The notes: generated by a model from the sequence alone, not told the origin. 64,000 nucleotides of DNA from CAZMUN01 sp964569815 (GCA_964569815.1 CAZMUN010000001.1:18797-82796); one strand, 5' to 3'; shown: positions 34,008-42,145, counted from the first letter of the stretch. Numbers and translations: made by a program.

Positions 34008-35474
34008 TCACAGCTTTTTCAGCTTAACCCCCTTTTTGTGAAGCAATTCCTCAATTGGCGCTTCCTCGCATTCTGTTGTAACCTCTGCCATCAAAGACAA
34101 GTTCTTCACAAGGCCACACTGTGGTCCATCCGGCGTTTCCACAGGCCCAAGCCTGCCCCAATGGGTTCCATGGACGTCCCTTGCCTCATAAAGCTCACGG
34201 TTCTTATTCAAAGGACTCTTAACTTTTCTCAAGTCAGTTAAAGGGCTCAAATAATTTACACGATCCATGAACTTGCTTACGCCTGTAGCACGGCCAATCC
34301 AGTTGCCTGTTGACATCGCAAACCTTATCCTTTCGCTTACAGCGCCAGGCCTTACCACCGTGCTAATGTTAAGCTTCCTTCTTCTCGTGACAGTTCTATC
34401 AATCTGAAACTTAAGGTCCTTGATAAAATACTTGAAACTGTACCTAAACAAGTGCTCCATAAGCTTTCCTGAAAGCTCAAGCCTTTTGTTGCTGTAATGG
34501 TCCTTGTCGTCTTCGCCACGCAAACCATAATGCCTTTCAACAGCCTTTGTTGCCATCATAGTCAAATAGTATGCCTTTGCAAGCCTGTCTTCCTTGCTTT
34601 GGCCAATGTGCGGCAAAAGGAATGCATCAATTACTTCTTGTGCTCTGCGAAGCCTGTAATCAATCACCTGGCCTGGCGCCACAAACTTTCCAAGCCTGTC
34701 TAAGGCCTCTTCCTCGTTCCTAACAAAAGTGTTCTGCCAGTTAACCAAAATATCGTTTTCAATTTCCTTCTCATCAGGAAACGCGTCTTTGAATTCACGC
34801 AAAGTCTTTATTCCTAAAGCCTTCAATAAAACAAAAAGCTTAAGCTTCTTCGGAGAAGAAGGAAAAGTAATGTAAAGCATGCCATCGCTTTTCCTTGAAA
34901 CCCGAACTCGGCCCTTAAAAGCCCCCTTGGTTGAAATCACTTCAGCATCAATGCCCTTAAGGCCCTCTGTAATCAAAACGCGGTCGCTTGCCAAAACCTC
35001 CTGAGTCATCAAAGCCTTTTCCGAACCATTGATGATAAAATAGCCGCCGGTATCCTTTGGGTCTTCCCCCATCTCAATAAGCTCTTCATCGCTTTTTCCC
35101 CTAAGCCAGCAAAGGTCAGACTTAAGCATTATCGGCAATTCCCCAATATAAGCACGCCTTACGTCCTGCTCAACGCCCCGCCTCAACATCCTCATGGTCA
35201 AAAACAACGGGCCAGTGTAAGACCTGTTTCTGATGCGAGCTTCCATTGGATAAAACTGGTTTCTGGGGCTGCCGTCTGCCTCAACGATTTTCGGCTTATG
35301 CACCTCAATATCAGAAAGCTCGATTTTAACTTCCTCAATCTTTGGAATAATCTCATTGTTTTCCTTAACAATCTCAGGAAGCTTTTTTTCCACAAACTGG
35401 TTAAAGCTGTCAATCTCCATCTGGGCAAAGTTCTTATTCCTGAAATAAGACTCAACCAGTTCCCAGTTATGCAT
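34008..35474 (-). CDS. rpoB2: RNA polymerase subunit B'' (Rpo2N)
   Basis: A 488-residue N-terminal part of the second-largest subunit, with ESYFRNKNFAQMEIDSFNQF, GGYFIINGSEKALMTQEVLA and the fork/rifampicin-pocket-like region ending RDVHGTHWGRLGPVETPDGP. ATG 35474 has AGGAGGG eight to nine bases upstream; TTG 35483 sits right against that site and is unlikely. The gene ends five bases before B' starts. Confidence 0.96.
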   Translation of the reverse strand: MHNWELVESYFRNKNFAQMEIDSFNQFVEKKLPEIVKENNEIIPKIEEVKIELSDIEVHKPKIVEADGSPRNQFYPMEARIRNRSYTGPLFLTMRMLRRGVEQDVRRAYIGELPIMLKSDLCWLRGKSDEELIEMGEDPKDTGGYFIINGSEKALMTQEVLASDRVLITEGLKGIDAEVISTKGAFKGRVRVSRKSDGMLYITFPSSPKKLKLFVLLKALGIKTLREFKDAFPDEKEIENDILVNWQNTFVRNEEEALDRLGKFVAPGQVIDYRLRRAQEVIDAFLLPHIGQSKEDRLAKAYYLTMMATKAVERHYGLRGEDDKDHYSNKRLELSGKLMEHLFRYSFKYFIKDLKFQIDRTVTRRRKLNISTVVRPGAVSERIRFAMSTGNWIGRATGVSKFMDRVNYLSPLTDLRKVKSPLNKNRELYEARDVHGTHWGRLGPVETPDGPQCGLVKNLSLMAEVTTECEEAPIEELLHKKGVKLKKL

Positions 35475-35475
35475 C

Positions 35476-35712
35476 TTAAACAACCCTCCTATAGTAAACA
35501 GTTTTTCCCGCAGTAGGGCTGTCTCTCACAATCTTTATTATGTCATTCCGGTTTGCATCCATCTCTTCAATTGCTGCATCAGAAGAATCCATTTTTGGAA
35601 GCTGGTCCAAGGTTAAGTTATGCTTAGTTAAAAGCTCTGCAGCCTGTTCCTTGCTCAACAAGTAGTGCTTTGGAACTAAAAAATGGTCCTCGGTTTTAAA
35701 CGGCAAACTCAA
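35476..35712 (-). CDS. rpoH: RNA polymerase subunit H (Rpo5)
   Basis: A 78-residue subunit H, with HFLVPKHYLLSKEQAAELL, KMDSSDAAI and a C-terminal IVRDSPTAGKTVYYRRVV, the archaeal counterpart of the Rpb5 assembly domain. The start is TTG 35712 with GGGGT just upstream. It is the first gene of the rpo operon and is followed by B'', B', A' and A''. Confidence 0.95.
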   Translation of the reverse strand: MSLPFKTEDHFLVPKHYLLSKEQAAELLTKHNLTLDQLPKMDSSDAAIEEMDANRNDIIKIVRDSPTAGKTVYYRRVV

Positions 35713-35749
35713 TACCCCTTGCAGTTAAACGATTTCAAGCCAGGCATGC

Positions 35750-35806
35750 TTTTGGCTGGCTTCAGCCAAAAACGCACTTGTGAAGATAGATGGCACCAAT
35801 TTTAAA
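35750..35806 (-). promoter_or_regulatory. Promoter and 5'-terminal hairpin of the RNA polymerase operon
   Basis: A TTTAAAA box (35806-35800) predicts transcription starting near 35777. Six bases later TTTTGGCTG (35771-35763) and CAGCCAAAA (35758-35750) form a perfect 9-bp stem with a four-base loop, at the very 5' end of a ~65-base leader before rpoH. It may stabilise the mRNA or bind a regulator. Confidence 0.5.
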
Positions 35807-35907
35807 CAATTCCTCACGCTCAAGCCGAAAAATCGCTAAATTAAAGATGATTACTATATTCTTTAAAAATAGAAAACAATTTAAAGCTTCTCTAACGGCC
35901 TTCTTTG

Positions 35908-36015
35908 CTATTTTTGAATCCTTTTCTTCAATTCAGGCGGCAAACGCCCTTTTTTCCTGTAAAAGTCTATAATCTCCTGTGGAGTGTAAAGCCTGTTGCC
36001 CTTCCTTGCAGCCAT
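35908..36015 (-). CDS. Possible 35-residue basic micropeptide
   Basis: ATG 36015 opens a 35-residue frame reading RKGNRLYTPQEIIDFYRKK and ending in a basic PPELKKRIQK segment. A TTTTTATA box lies ~30 bases upstream, which would make it leaderless. YTPQEIIDFYRKKGRLPPEL looks like an ordered helix-turn-helix-like pair and not random sequence. No family is recognised, and a frame this short could be chance. Confidence 0.4.
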   Translation of the reverse strand: MAARKGNRLYTPQEIIDFYRKKGRLPPELKKRIQK

Positions 36016-36057
36016 TTCAAACGACAAAAATAGCGCTTTAGACTATAAAAACATTTC

Positions 36058-36636
36058 TCAAACCTGTTCCAATTCCTCCAAAACAAGCCCGAAGACTTCC
36101 TTCAATTCCTTGTTTTCAAGCCTTGAATTCCCATAATCAAAAAAAACCTTCAGCCTGGCCCTCAGCCTTTTTTCAGAAGCATACTCTTGAGCCTGAAAAA
36201 CGGCCTCAAGCCTATCCAACTCGTAGACAAGCTTGGCTTCCTCCGAATTGCGGGCCTCATACTCTTGCCAAAGTTTCCAAAACTCTTTCCTCAAAGCGCC
36301 ATCCACCTTTTCCAAAATTTTTTTCAAAGCCTTTTCTTCCCTAGCATGCTTTTCAGCCTGCCAAGCCAAATCCCTTTCATGCTCTGGCCTTGTAACAACA
36401 TCGCCAACAACAGCCTCAGCCAAGTCATGAACCAAGGACAGCTTCACCGCCTTGCAGGAATCAAGCTCCTGCCTTTCCGCAAAAGCCATTGCCATCAACG
36501 CAAGCCTAAAGGAGTGGTCTGCAACAGACTCCGAATCCTTGACACCACGGTCAACCCAACCCTGCCTCCTCTCAACTTTAAGTCTTCCAACCAAATGAAA
36601 GAATTTCACAAGGCCCTTCAAATCCTTTCCAGCCAT
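36058..36636 (-). CDS. HD-domain nucleotide phosphohydrolase (YfbR/HDDC2-like)
   Basis: A 192-residue HD-superfamily protein. The metal ligands are visible: SVADHSFRLALMAM (first His), SLVHDLAEAVVGDV (HD pair) and VYELDRLEAV (final Asp). YfbR/HDDC2 proteins hydrolyse 5'-deoxynucleotides or guanosine nucleotides; the exact substrate here is unknown. It stands alone between a possible micropeptide and a membrane protein gene. Confidence 0.85.
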   Translation of the reverse strand: MAGKDLKGLVKFFHLVGRLKVERRQGWVDRGVKDSESVADHSFRLALMAMAFAERQELDSCKAVKLSLVHDLAEAVVGDVVTRPEHERDLAWQAEKHAREEKALKKILEKVDGALRKEFWKLWQEYEARNSEEAKLVYELDRLEAVFQAQEYASEKRLRARLKVFFDYGNSRLENKELKEVFGLVLEELEQV

Positions 36637-36718
36637 AAACCAGTATAGGGTGAAGAAACAATAAAAACCACAACGTTAGCTTCAACACCAACGTCCCCAA
36701 AACCTTTTTCAACCAGGG

Positions 36719-37588
36719 CTACTTCTTCTTGCCCTGCTTTTCTTTTTCCAAAATAATCTGTTCCTCGACATTGGTTTCGCTTATCTCTTCCTTTATTTCA
36801 TCAACCCTTTCCTCAAATTCGTCGCCGCTTATTCTCCTGCGCAGGTAAGCCGTTTCCAAATTTTTCAGTTCCTTTGCCAAAGCATTCTTTTTCGCACGCA
36901 ATCCCTCAATTTTTTCCCTTATCTTCTTCTCTGAAGCCACTTTTATCAAAACATAGGCTGCAACCGCAATCAAAACAAAGCCAAGCCCGGCCCAAGCCGC
37001 GGGATTCTTTTCAAAAGGCACGGGAACGTTGTACTGGATGCTCACAGGCTCGTTTGGAATAGGGTCCCACTCGATAAGAACCCCTTCCTGCAAGCTCCTG
37101 TTTTTTGGAAAGTATGAAACAACTTTGCTTCCTTTAGGCAACCCAATCCGCAGAACATTTCCTGTTTCAGGGCCTGCCTCAGGCAAATTCCACTTCTCAA
37201 ACCGTATCTCCCAAAAGTCTTCCTTTTTTTCAGCAATCTTTTCAGTAACCGATTCCGCCGCTATAACAATCTCGCCTTTCTCTGAATCATAGGAAAAAAG
37301 GCAATCACTGCTTATCACAAAAAAATCCAGGGAACGGAACAACGCATCGCTAATGCCCTCTTCCCGGCATTCCATTGGCGTAATGGCCAAGTTCTCCAAG
37401 CCAGCCTGCTGCAAGCACTGCCATTCATAGGGAATATGCCAAACAGTTGTCATAAGCCCTGTTCCGTCTTCCTGAAGATACAGCTCCAGCAAAAACTCGG
37501 AAGTGTCCTCTGCAACAATGTCACAGCTCTGCGCATAACCAAAACCAAGAAACAGAACCAAAAAAAACGGCAAAAAAGCCTTTCCCAT
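36719..37588 (-). CDS. Membrane-anchored secreted protein with cytoplasmic coiled coil
   Basis: A 289-residue protein. A signal peptide (FLPFFLVLFLGFGYAQSC) leads into a ~190-residue extracellular beta-rich domain with four or five cysteines, a transmembrane helix near residues 205-225, then a charged coiled coil (EKIEGLRAKKNALAKELKNL) inside the cell. ATG 37588 is ~28 bases after a CTTAAATA box, suggesting a leaderless mRNA. I do not recognise a family; sensing or surface anchoring would fit the layout. Confidence 0.75.
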   Translation of the reverse strand: MGKAFLPFFLVLFLGFGYAQSCDIVAEDTSEFLLELYLQEDGTGLMTTVWHIPYEWQCLQQAGLENLAITPMECREEGISDALFRSLDFFVISSDCLFSYDSEKGEIVIAAESVTEKIAEKKEDFWEIRFEKWNLPEAGPETGNVLRIGLPKGSKVVSYFPKNRSLQEGVLIEWDPIPNEPVSIQYNVPVPFEKNPAAWAGLGFVLIAVAAYVLIKVASEKKIREKIEGLRAKKNALAKELKNLETAYLRRRISGDEFEERVDEIKEEISETNVEEQIILEKEKQGKKK

Positions 37589-37734
37589 TTCCAAAATAAA
37601 GCAACAAACTGGTATTTAAGAACCCCCCCAAACCGCCTGACTGTGTTTAAATACTGATTGCAGGCAAAAATAATTCAAGGCAAGGCAGCAGTTGCCTAAC
37701 CCTAAAAAAAAACCTATTTCAAAACAAAGCACAA

Positions 37735-38382
37735 GTGAACAGCTTGAAAACAAACTGCCTTTCATTAAACTGCAGTGAATGCTGCAAGCGCTATTGGGTG
37801 AATATGCTTCCAGGGGAAGCAAAAGCAATTGCCAAAGAACTTGAAATGCCTTTCCCAGAATTCCTGGAAAAAAAATGCGTTCTTGCAGCACACATTTACC
37901 CAAAGCAATCCTGGGAAGGGCGCCTTTCACTCAACAACGAAATGCTTCCCCAAAAAGTTTTTGGCTTCTGTGAAAAAAGCCTTGACTTCATGCCAGGCCA
38001 TTTTCTTGTGCTCCCGTTCATGTCGCCAAAAAGAAACAAAAAAGGAGCATGCATTTTCCTAAAAAAAGGAAAATGCATAGTGCACTCAAAGGCCCCCAAA
38101 ACCTGCAAGCTCTTTCCTTTCATTGCATTCAGCACCCAACCCCTAAAAGACGTTTACCCCTTCTGCCCGGCACTGCACCAATTCAAACACAAAAGACTCA
38201 AAGGAACAGTAGACCAAAGCCACAAGAAAAAAATAGACGCATACTTTACTGCAATAGAAGAAAAGGGTTTCTCAAAACAGTGGCCTGCTTTCCCAAAAAA
38301 AGCAATCCTTCTTTTGAACGGGGAAAAAGCAATCCCCCTAACCCAAAAAGAATTCCTCCAACTGATAAGGCCGTTCCAATAA
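37735..38382 (+). CDS. YkgJ-type cysteine-cluster protein (CxxCxxCC family)
   Basis: A 215-residue protein with CSECCKRYWVNM near the N-terminus and further cysteines in GFCEKS, ACIFLKKGKCIVHSKAPKTC and YPFCPALH, the pattern of the UPF0153/YkgJ family, which binds zinc or an iron-sulfur cluster through these cysteines. Function is unknown in the family. The start is GTG 37735, with a TTTAAATA box ~85 bases upstream. It is divergent from the preceding membrane protein gene and its stop abuts the tRNA-Asp terminator tract. Confidence 0.82.
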   Translation: MNSLKTNCLSLNCSECCKRYWVNMLPGEAKAIAKELEMPFPEFLEKKCVLAAHIYPKQSWEGRLSLNNEMLPQKVFGFCEKSLDFMPGHFLVLPFMSPKRNKKGACIFLKKGKCIVHSKAPKTCKLFPFIAFSTQPLKDVYPFCPALHQFKHKRLKGTVDQSHKKKIDAYFTAIEEKGFSKQWPAFPKKAILLLNGEKAIPLTQKEFLQLIRPFQ

Positions 38383-38400
38383 AAAAAAACAAAAAAAAAA
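38381..38400 (-). terminator. T-tract terminator of tRNA-Asp
   Basis: On the minus strand the mature tRNA 3' end is followed at once by two T-runs of ten and nine T's separated by one G, a typical archaeal poly-T termination signal. It abuts the stop codon of the convergent plus-strand YkgJ gene. Confidence 0.75.
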
Positions 38401-38472
38401 CGCCCTGGCCGGGAATTGAACCCGAGTCACAGCCTCGACAGGGCCGTATCCTAACCTCTAGACTACCAGGGC
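38401..38472 (-). tRNA. tRNA-Asp (GTC), no intron
   Basis: Minus strand: acceptor GCCCTGG pairs with CCAGGGC, and the discriminator is G. The anticodon stem CGGCC/GGCTG holds loop CTGTCGA with anticodon GTC. The T stem TCGGG/CCCGG has loop TTCAATT. CCA is not encoded. The tRNA is 72 bases and ends in a T-tract. A hairpin element shared with the tRNA-Tyr locus starts 25 bases upstream of its 5' end. Confidence 0.95.
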
Positions 38473-38496
38473 AGCCAATTGACATATGGCATCGTC

Positions 38497-38536
38497 GTGC
38501 CATCTTCTTTGTTGCAGGGCAGCAACTCGATGCCAC
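38497..38536 (-). repeat. tRNA-associated hairpin element, copy A
   Basis: A 40-base element bounded on the plus strand by GTGCCAT and ATGCCAC, which pair except for one C-C mismatch, enclosing an inner GTTGC/GCAAC stem. It is 37/40 identical to copy C upstream of tRNA-Tyr and related to copy B inside the tRNA-Tyr intron. It lies 24 bases upstream of the tRNA-Asp 5' end. Confidence 0.75.
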
Positions 38537-38556
38537 CAGCTTGCTCCATTTTTGCC

Positions 38557-38584
38557 CTATCTTCGTGACTTCGTCGTCAGATAG
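38557..38584. repeat. Hairpin next to element copy A
   Basis: CTATC and GATAG form an outer stem, TGAC and GTCA an inner stem, with a one-sided TTCG bulge. The outer-stem/bulge/inner-stem layout resembles the tRNA-associated element, which also has a CTTC-type bulge, but the sequence differs. Confidence 0.4.
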
Positions 38585-38707
38585 AGCGTAGAATTGTCTG
38601 AATTATTTGGCGTCGGTTGTTTTTTTAAATCCCTTTCCTGGCCTTTTTTTTTGAGCAACTGCCGGCATTGCCAAGTTTTATTAACAACTTTGCCCATATT
38701 TTCAAAC

Positions 38708-39673
38708 ATGCTTAAACGCAGGGCACAGGCCGGAATGGAATACCTGATTACTTACGGCTGGGCAATTGTTGTTGTTGCCACAATCATGGGTGTTCTTGTT
38801 GTACTTTTTCAGCCTGCAGCTTCTGAAAGGTGCGGTGGCCTTGAAAACCTTCTATGTGTAGAGCACGCAGTGAACAGCGAAGGAACCCTTGTCCTGCTGC
38901 TTCAAAACGCAACAGGCCAGGAGGTTTCTGACTTGTCAATAACCTTTGGAGGCGACTTTTTGTCTCTTCCAGAGGGACAGGAAGGCAGCCCTGAAACAGA
39001 CAAGGAAACTGTTCCAGCAGGCCTGCAGTTCAGGGTTACGGGCGACACAGGCCTAAACCAGGGCCAAACCTATACTGGGATTGTAAGAGTAAGCTACAAA
39101 ACCCAGAACGGCTTCAACCATGTTGAGGAAGCAAACCTTGTCGGCAGGAGCGAAGGGAGCGGAACAGGCCTTTCTCAAGCAACCTTGAACCCACTGCAGG
39201 CAGTAGGCTACCAGGACGAAGGCACAGGCTGCCAGGCAGAAGAAAACCACCTCTCTTTGGTGAATGCCTTGGACGGAGTTTGGGCTGTTGATGCTTCCTC
39301 TTGCGCTGGCATAAGCTACAATTATTACGCAACTGGAACAAGCTCGGCCTACTTTGATGCCCTTGCCTTGCAATTCGATGTTTCAGGCTACAATTCAGCC
39401 GACTACGATGCAATCCTGCGCTTTTACATCAGGGACGGCGGCTACAGCACGGCCTGGCACCATTACAAGGTTTACGGAACCTTTAAGGACAACTCTGAAT
39501 GCTACGATGTTTCTCCAAGCTCTTGTGGAGGAAACCCGGACTCGTTTGCAAACGGCTTTGAAGGCTGGATTGAAAAGCCTTTGGAAGACAGCTTTTGGGA
39601 AGACGGCTTCCTATCCCTGAGAATATGGGATGCCCGGGTTGACCGCGTTGAACTAAAACTGGAGGGAGCGTAA
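38708..39673 (+). CDS. Archaeal class III (type IV pilin-like) secreted protein
   Basis: From ATG 38708 the 321-residue product starts MLKRRAQAGMEYLITYGWAI: a class III signal peptide in which processing after RRA leaves Gln +1 and Glu +5, then the hydrophobic pilin helix. The ~280-residue exterior part is beta-rich with several Cys pairs, far larger than the short pilins. A TTTTATTA box lies ~30 bases upstream. A leader extension from 38594 is unlikely. It may be a pilin or a pilin-anchored adhesin; no assembly genes are adjacent. Confidence 0.82.
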   Translation: MLKRRAQAGMEYLITYGWAIVVVATIMGVLVVLFQPAASERCGGLENLLCVEHAVNSEGTLVLLLQNATGQEVSDLSITFGGDFLSLPEGQEGSPETDKETVPAGLQFRVTGDTGLNQGQTYTGIVRVSYKTQNGFNHVEEANLVGRSEGSGTGLSQATLNPLQAVGYQDEGTGCQAEENHLSLVNALDGVWAVDASSCAGISYNYYATGTSSAYFDALALQFDVSGYNSADYDAILRFYIRDGGYSTAWHHYKVYGTFKDNSECYDVSPSSCGGNPDSFANGFEGWIEKPLEDSFWEDGFLSLRIWDARVDRVELKLEGA

Positions 39674-40341
39674 TGGAGCCAAGAGAATTCCTGATTTTTA
39701 TCATAAGCATTGTGGTAATAATTGTATTCGCCTTTTTCCTTATTCCACTGGCCCAGAACACGACTGAGCCAGAAAGCTGTGGCCCTACCTCAAAAGGGTT
39801 CTGCAACCAGCTTACGGAATTCTGCAAAAGCATGGGAATGAATGAAAGCGACTGCTATTCCCTGATAATTTCCTCTGTTGCATCACAAACCCAGTTCGGT
39901 GAAGAAACATGCGAAAGCTTGGAGCCTTTTTACAGAAACAAGTGCTATGCGGTACTGGCCAAGGAAAGCGTTGCATCCATTCCTGCAAAAGCAGAGGTCT
40001 TATGCGACAAAATAACAGAGGACAGCAGGCGTGCCTGGTGCCTTCAGGACCTAGCAGTATACTCTTTTTCACCCCAAAACAGCAATGCAGTGGAAATATG
40101 TGAAGGGATCTTTGACTTAACCCTGGTAGACGAATGCCTTTTCTCTGTTGCAAAAAGGGCCTCTGAATTCAGTTTGGAGGAAGCTGAAAAAGTTTGCCAA
40201 AGAATCAACCTCGAAAGCCAGCAAAAGGTATGCAAAGCGGTTGTTACACAAAAATATGACAAGCAAGCAGCAGTAGAAATATGCAATTCCCTGGAAGATG
40301 ACCAGGAAAGGCTTGGCTGTTTAACGCACGTAAAAGTATGA
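39673..40341 (+). CDS. Single-pass membrane protein with cysteine-rich helical repeats
   Basis: The ATG overlaps the stop of the pilin-like gene (TAATG). The 222-residue product has an N-terminal membrane helix (FLIFIISIVVIIVFAFFLIP) and an exterior domain with ~18 cysteines spaced in repeating units such as EICEGIFDLTLVDECLFSVA and VCQRINLESQQKVCKAVVTQ, likely disulfide-stapled helical hairpins. I do not recognise a family. Coupling to the pilin-like gene suggests a shared surface structure. Confidence 0.75.
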   Translation: MEPREFLIFIISIVVIIVFAFFLIPLAQNTTEPESCGPTSKGFCNQLTEFCKSMGMNESDCYSLIISSVASQTQFGEETCESLEPFYRNKCYAVLAKESVASIPAKAEVLCDKITEDSRRAWCLQDLAVYSFSPQNSNAVEICEGIFDLTLVDECLFSVAKRASEFSLEEAEKVCQRINLESQQKVCKAVVTQKYDKQAAVEICNSLEDDQERLGCLTHVKV

Positions 40342-40789
40342 TTGGGCTGCAACCTTTTCCAAAGCAAGGCCTGCTGCAACCCCCATAAAACAGGCTTCCC
40401 GGCAGTGACCTAATTGCAAACCCTGTTGGGTAACTCGTGCCGGTGTAAACAATGAAAGCGCTTGGAAGCCCTGCCAAAAGCCATGCGTAAAAGCCAAAGG
40501 CTTTTCCCCTGCAAAAGCCAGTGCTTCTGAAGCAGTCCTTAAATTTTGAAAACGCTGCTGACATCGCAAAACCCAAAACAAGCGGGTAAAAAAAGAAGAG
40601 CGTCATAAAAGGGTAGTCCGCTGCATGCGTTTCTCCAAGCGAAAGAATGTCATAAGGAAACAATGCGGCGATTATTGCATCTGCTATGAAAGAAACAACA
40701 AAAATTGCAGCAGCTGCAGCAATTCCGCCCAAAAAAAGCTTTTTCCAGTCAAAATTCGCCCAGCTGCCTCCTAAAAAGGAGAAAGGCAC
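40244..40789 (-). CDS. Four-TM membrane protein with a likely frameshift near its C-terminus
   Basis: An unknown membrane protein whose first ~145 residues hold about four hydrophobic helices (FLGGIAAAAAIFVVSFIADA and others). The start is likely GTG 40789, just after the preceding stop. After LPGSLFYGG the frame reads into Cys/Pro-rich sequence and overlaps the convergent gene by 98 bases. Removing one base from the C5 run at 40380-40384 instead continues GVAAGLALEKVAAQSYFYVR and stops at 40321. I believe the shortened version is the real end. Confidence 0.6.
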   Translation of the reverse strand: MPFSFLGGSWANFDWKKLFLGGIAAAAAIFVVSFIADAIIAALFPYDILSLGETHAADYPFMTLFFFYPLVLGFAMSAAFSKFKDCFRSTGFCRGKAFGFYAWLLAGLPSAFIVYTGTSYPTGFAIRSLPGSLFYGGCSRPCFGKGCSPIILLRALNSQAFPGHLPGNCIFLLLLACHIFV

Positions 40790-40793
40790 TGCC

Positions 40794-40949
40794 TTACTTT
40801 CCTGCAATGCCTTTTTTCTTCACATAAGCCCAAATCTTTTTTGTCATCTCGCTTGGGGCAATAGGGCTTGAACCAAAAATCTGTTCAGCTGTCTCAGAAC
40901 AGCCTTTGAAGTTTATTTGGTATCCGCCAAACGCTTTTTTAGCCGGCAT
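40794..40949 (-). CDS. 51-residue protein with SWIB-like C-terminal motif
   Basis: ATG 40949 has GGGAGGT at good spacing and a TTTTTTAAAT box upstream. The product has GGYQINFKGCSETAEQIFGS then APSEMTKKIWAYVKKKGI; the second part resembles the SWIB/MDM2 helix pattern (tkklWxYIkxxxL), but the protein is too short for the full domain. It may be translationally coupled to the next membrane protein, which starts four bases after its stop. Family assignment is tentative. Confidence 0.6.
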   Translation of the reverse strand: MPAKKAFGGYQINFKGCSETAEQIFGSSPIAPSEMTKKIWAYVKKKGIAGK

Positions 40950-41005
40950 GATTTTTTACCTCCCAACATTTAAAAAATTCTAAAAATAATATGCCTTTTC
41001 TGCTT

Positions 41006-42109
41006 TTAATTCTTCCCCTTCGGCTTTTCCAGAACCAGAACGCTTTCCCTCACAGTTCCAACTTTTATTGTGCGGTTGCGCATGCACAAAACCTTTCTTG
41101 CAACAATTTTGTCGACTTTCCTAAAACCAATCTTCTCAGCCTCTTTCAAAAGAATGTCGTCAGACTCCACTGTCTCATAGGGAAAGCAGCCACCGCCAAC
41201 AACAATCACGGCTTTGCCGCCTGGCCTGAGGTAATAAAACATGTTTTCCAAAACTTTTGCCATGTCCTCAAAGTAGGCTTTTGCAGCCAACGGCATCTTG
41301 GTTTTGAAATCGCGGCCTGTTGCCTTGTCCTCAATGTGTGCACGCAGCCTTGTTTCCTGTTGCCCAAAAAACAGGCCAAGCTCCATTTTGTAAACGCTTG
41401 TATACTCTATTTTGTTCAAATAGGGTGGGCTTGTCACTACTGCGCCGACAGAGTTTTCCTCAAGGTTCAGTTGCCTTGCATCTCCTTCAAATATTTCTGG
41501 TTCAGGGCCTTTTGGTTCAGCCCTCTTCAAATCCAAAAGCATTTTCTTGACCTTTCCCAAAAACAGCTTTTTTACAGGCATGCTTGGCTTCTTCTGCTTT
41601 CTTAAAGAGCCGCCTACCTTGATTACGTTTGCCACTCGGGATGCGGTGTCAATTAAGGTCAGAAGAAAAAAAGCCCTTGTTTTTGCATCAGGAAGCTTTT
41701 GGATTTCCTGAAAGAAAAAGTAAATGTCATCCAACTGCTTTTCCCTGAAAAGGCGCCTGATTTTCTTGTTCGGAAACTTGCCAACCTGTCTTGGCTTTAG
41801 TGCCGAAAAGCTTTCTAAAGTCTTCTTCAAAGCAGCCAAATCGTAATCGCGGGTTTTTGCTTCAGCTGCAAGCACTGCCAGCGGGCTAACATCAAAACCA
41901 ACTGATTTCAGGCCAAGCTGCTTGCATGCAAGCAGAGTTGTTCCAACGCCGCAAAACGGGTCCAGCACAGGCCCCTCTAATTTAAATTCTTCTACAACCC
42001 ATTCCACAAATTTCCTTGAAAAGCCTTCCTTATAGTAAAGCCAGTTGTGTATGGGCTCGGCCTTGTTTGGAACAAACGTAACAAGTTCGCGCAAATTATT
42101 GGGAACCAT
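41006..42109 (-). CDS. SAM-dependent methyltransferase, probably DNA N4-cytosine/N6-adenine type
   Basis: A 367-residue protein with the SAM-binding motif LDPFCGVGTTLLACKQLG near residue 50 and the catalytic TSPPYLNKIEYTSVYK near 230. TSPPY is the S/D-P-P-Y motif of amino-methyltransferases acting on DNA or RNA bases. Motif order (SAM site before SPPY, ~180 residues apart) differs from the common beta class. There is no THUMP domain as in tRNA G10 methylases, and no restriction enzyme is adjacent, so it looks like an orphan enzyme. Confidence 0.75.
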   Translation of the reverse strand: MVPNNLRELVTFVPNKAEPIHNWLYYKEGFSRKFVEWVVEEFKLEGPVLDPFCGVGTTLLACKQLGLKSVGFDVSPLAVLAAEAKTRDYDLAALKKTLESFSALKPRQVGKFPNKKIRRLFREKQLDDIYFFFQEIQKLPDAKTRAFFLLTLIDTASRVANVIKVGGSLRKQKKPSMPVKKLFLGKVKKMLLDLKRAEPKGPEPEIFEGDARQLNLEENSVGAVVTSPPYLNKIEYTSVYKMELGLFFGQQETRLRAHIEDKATGRDFKTKMPLAAKAYFEDMAKVLENMFYYLRPGGKAVIVVGGGCFPYETVESDDILLKEAEKIGFRKVDKIVARKVLCMRNRTIKVGTVRESVLVLEKPKGKN

Positions 42110-42145
42110 AGCCAAAAATATGCTGGGAAAAGAAGAAAATGGTTT

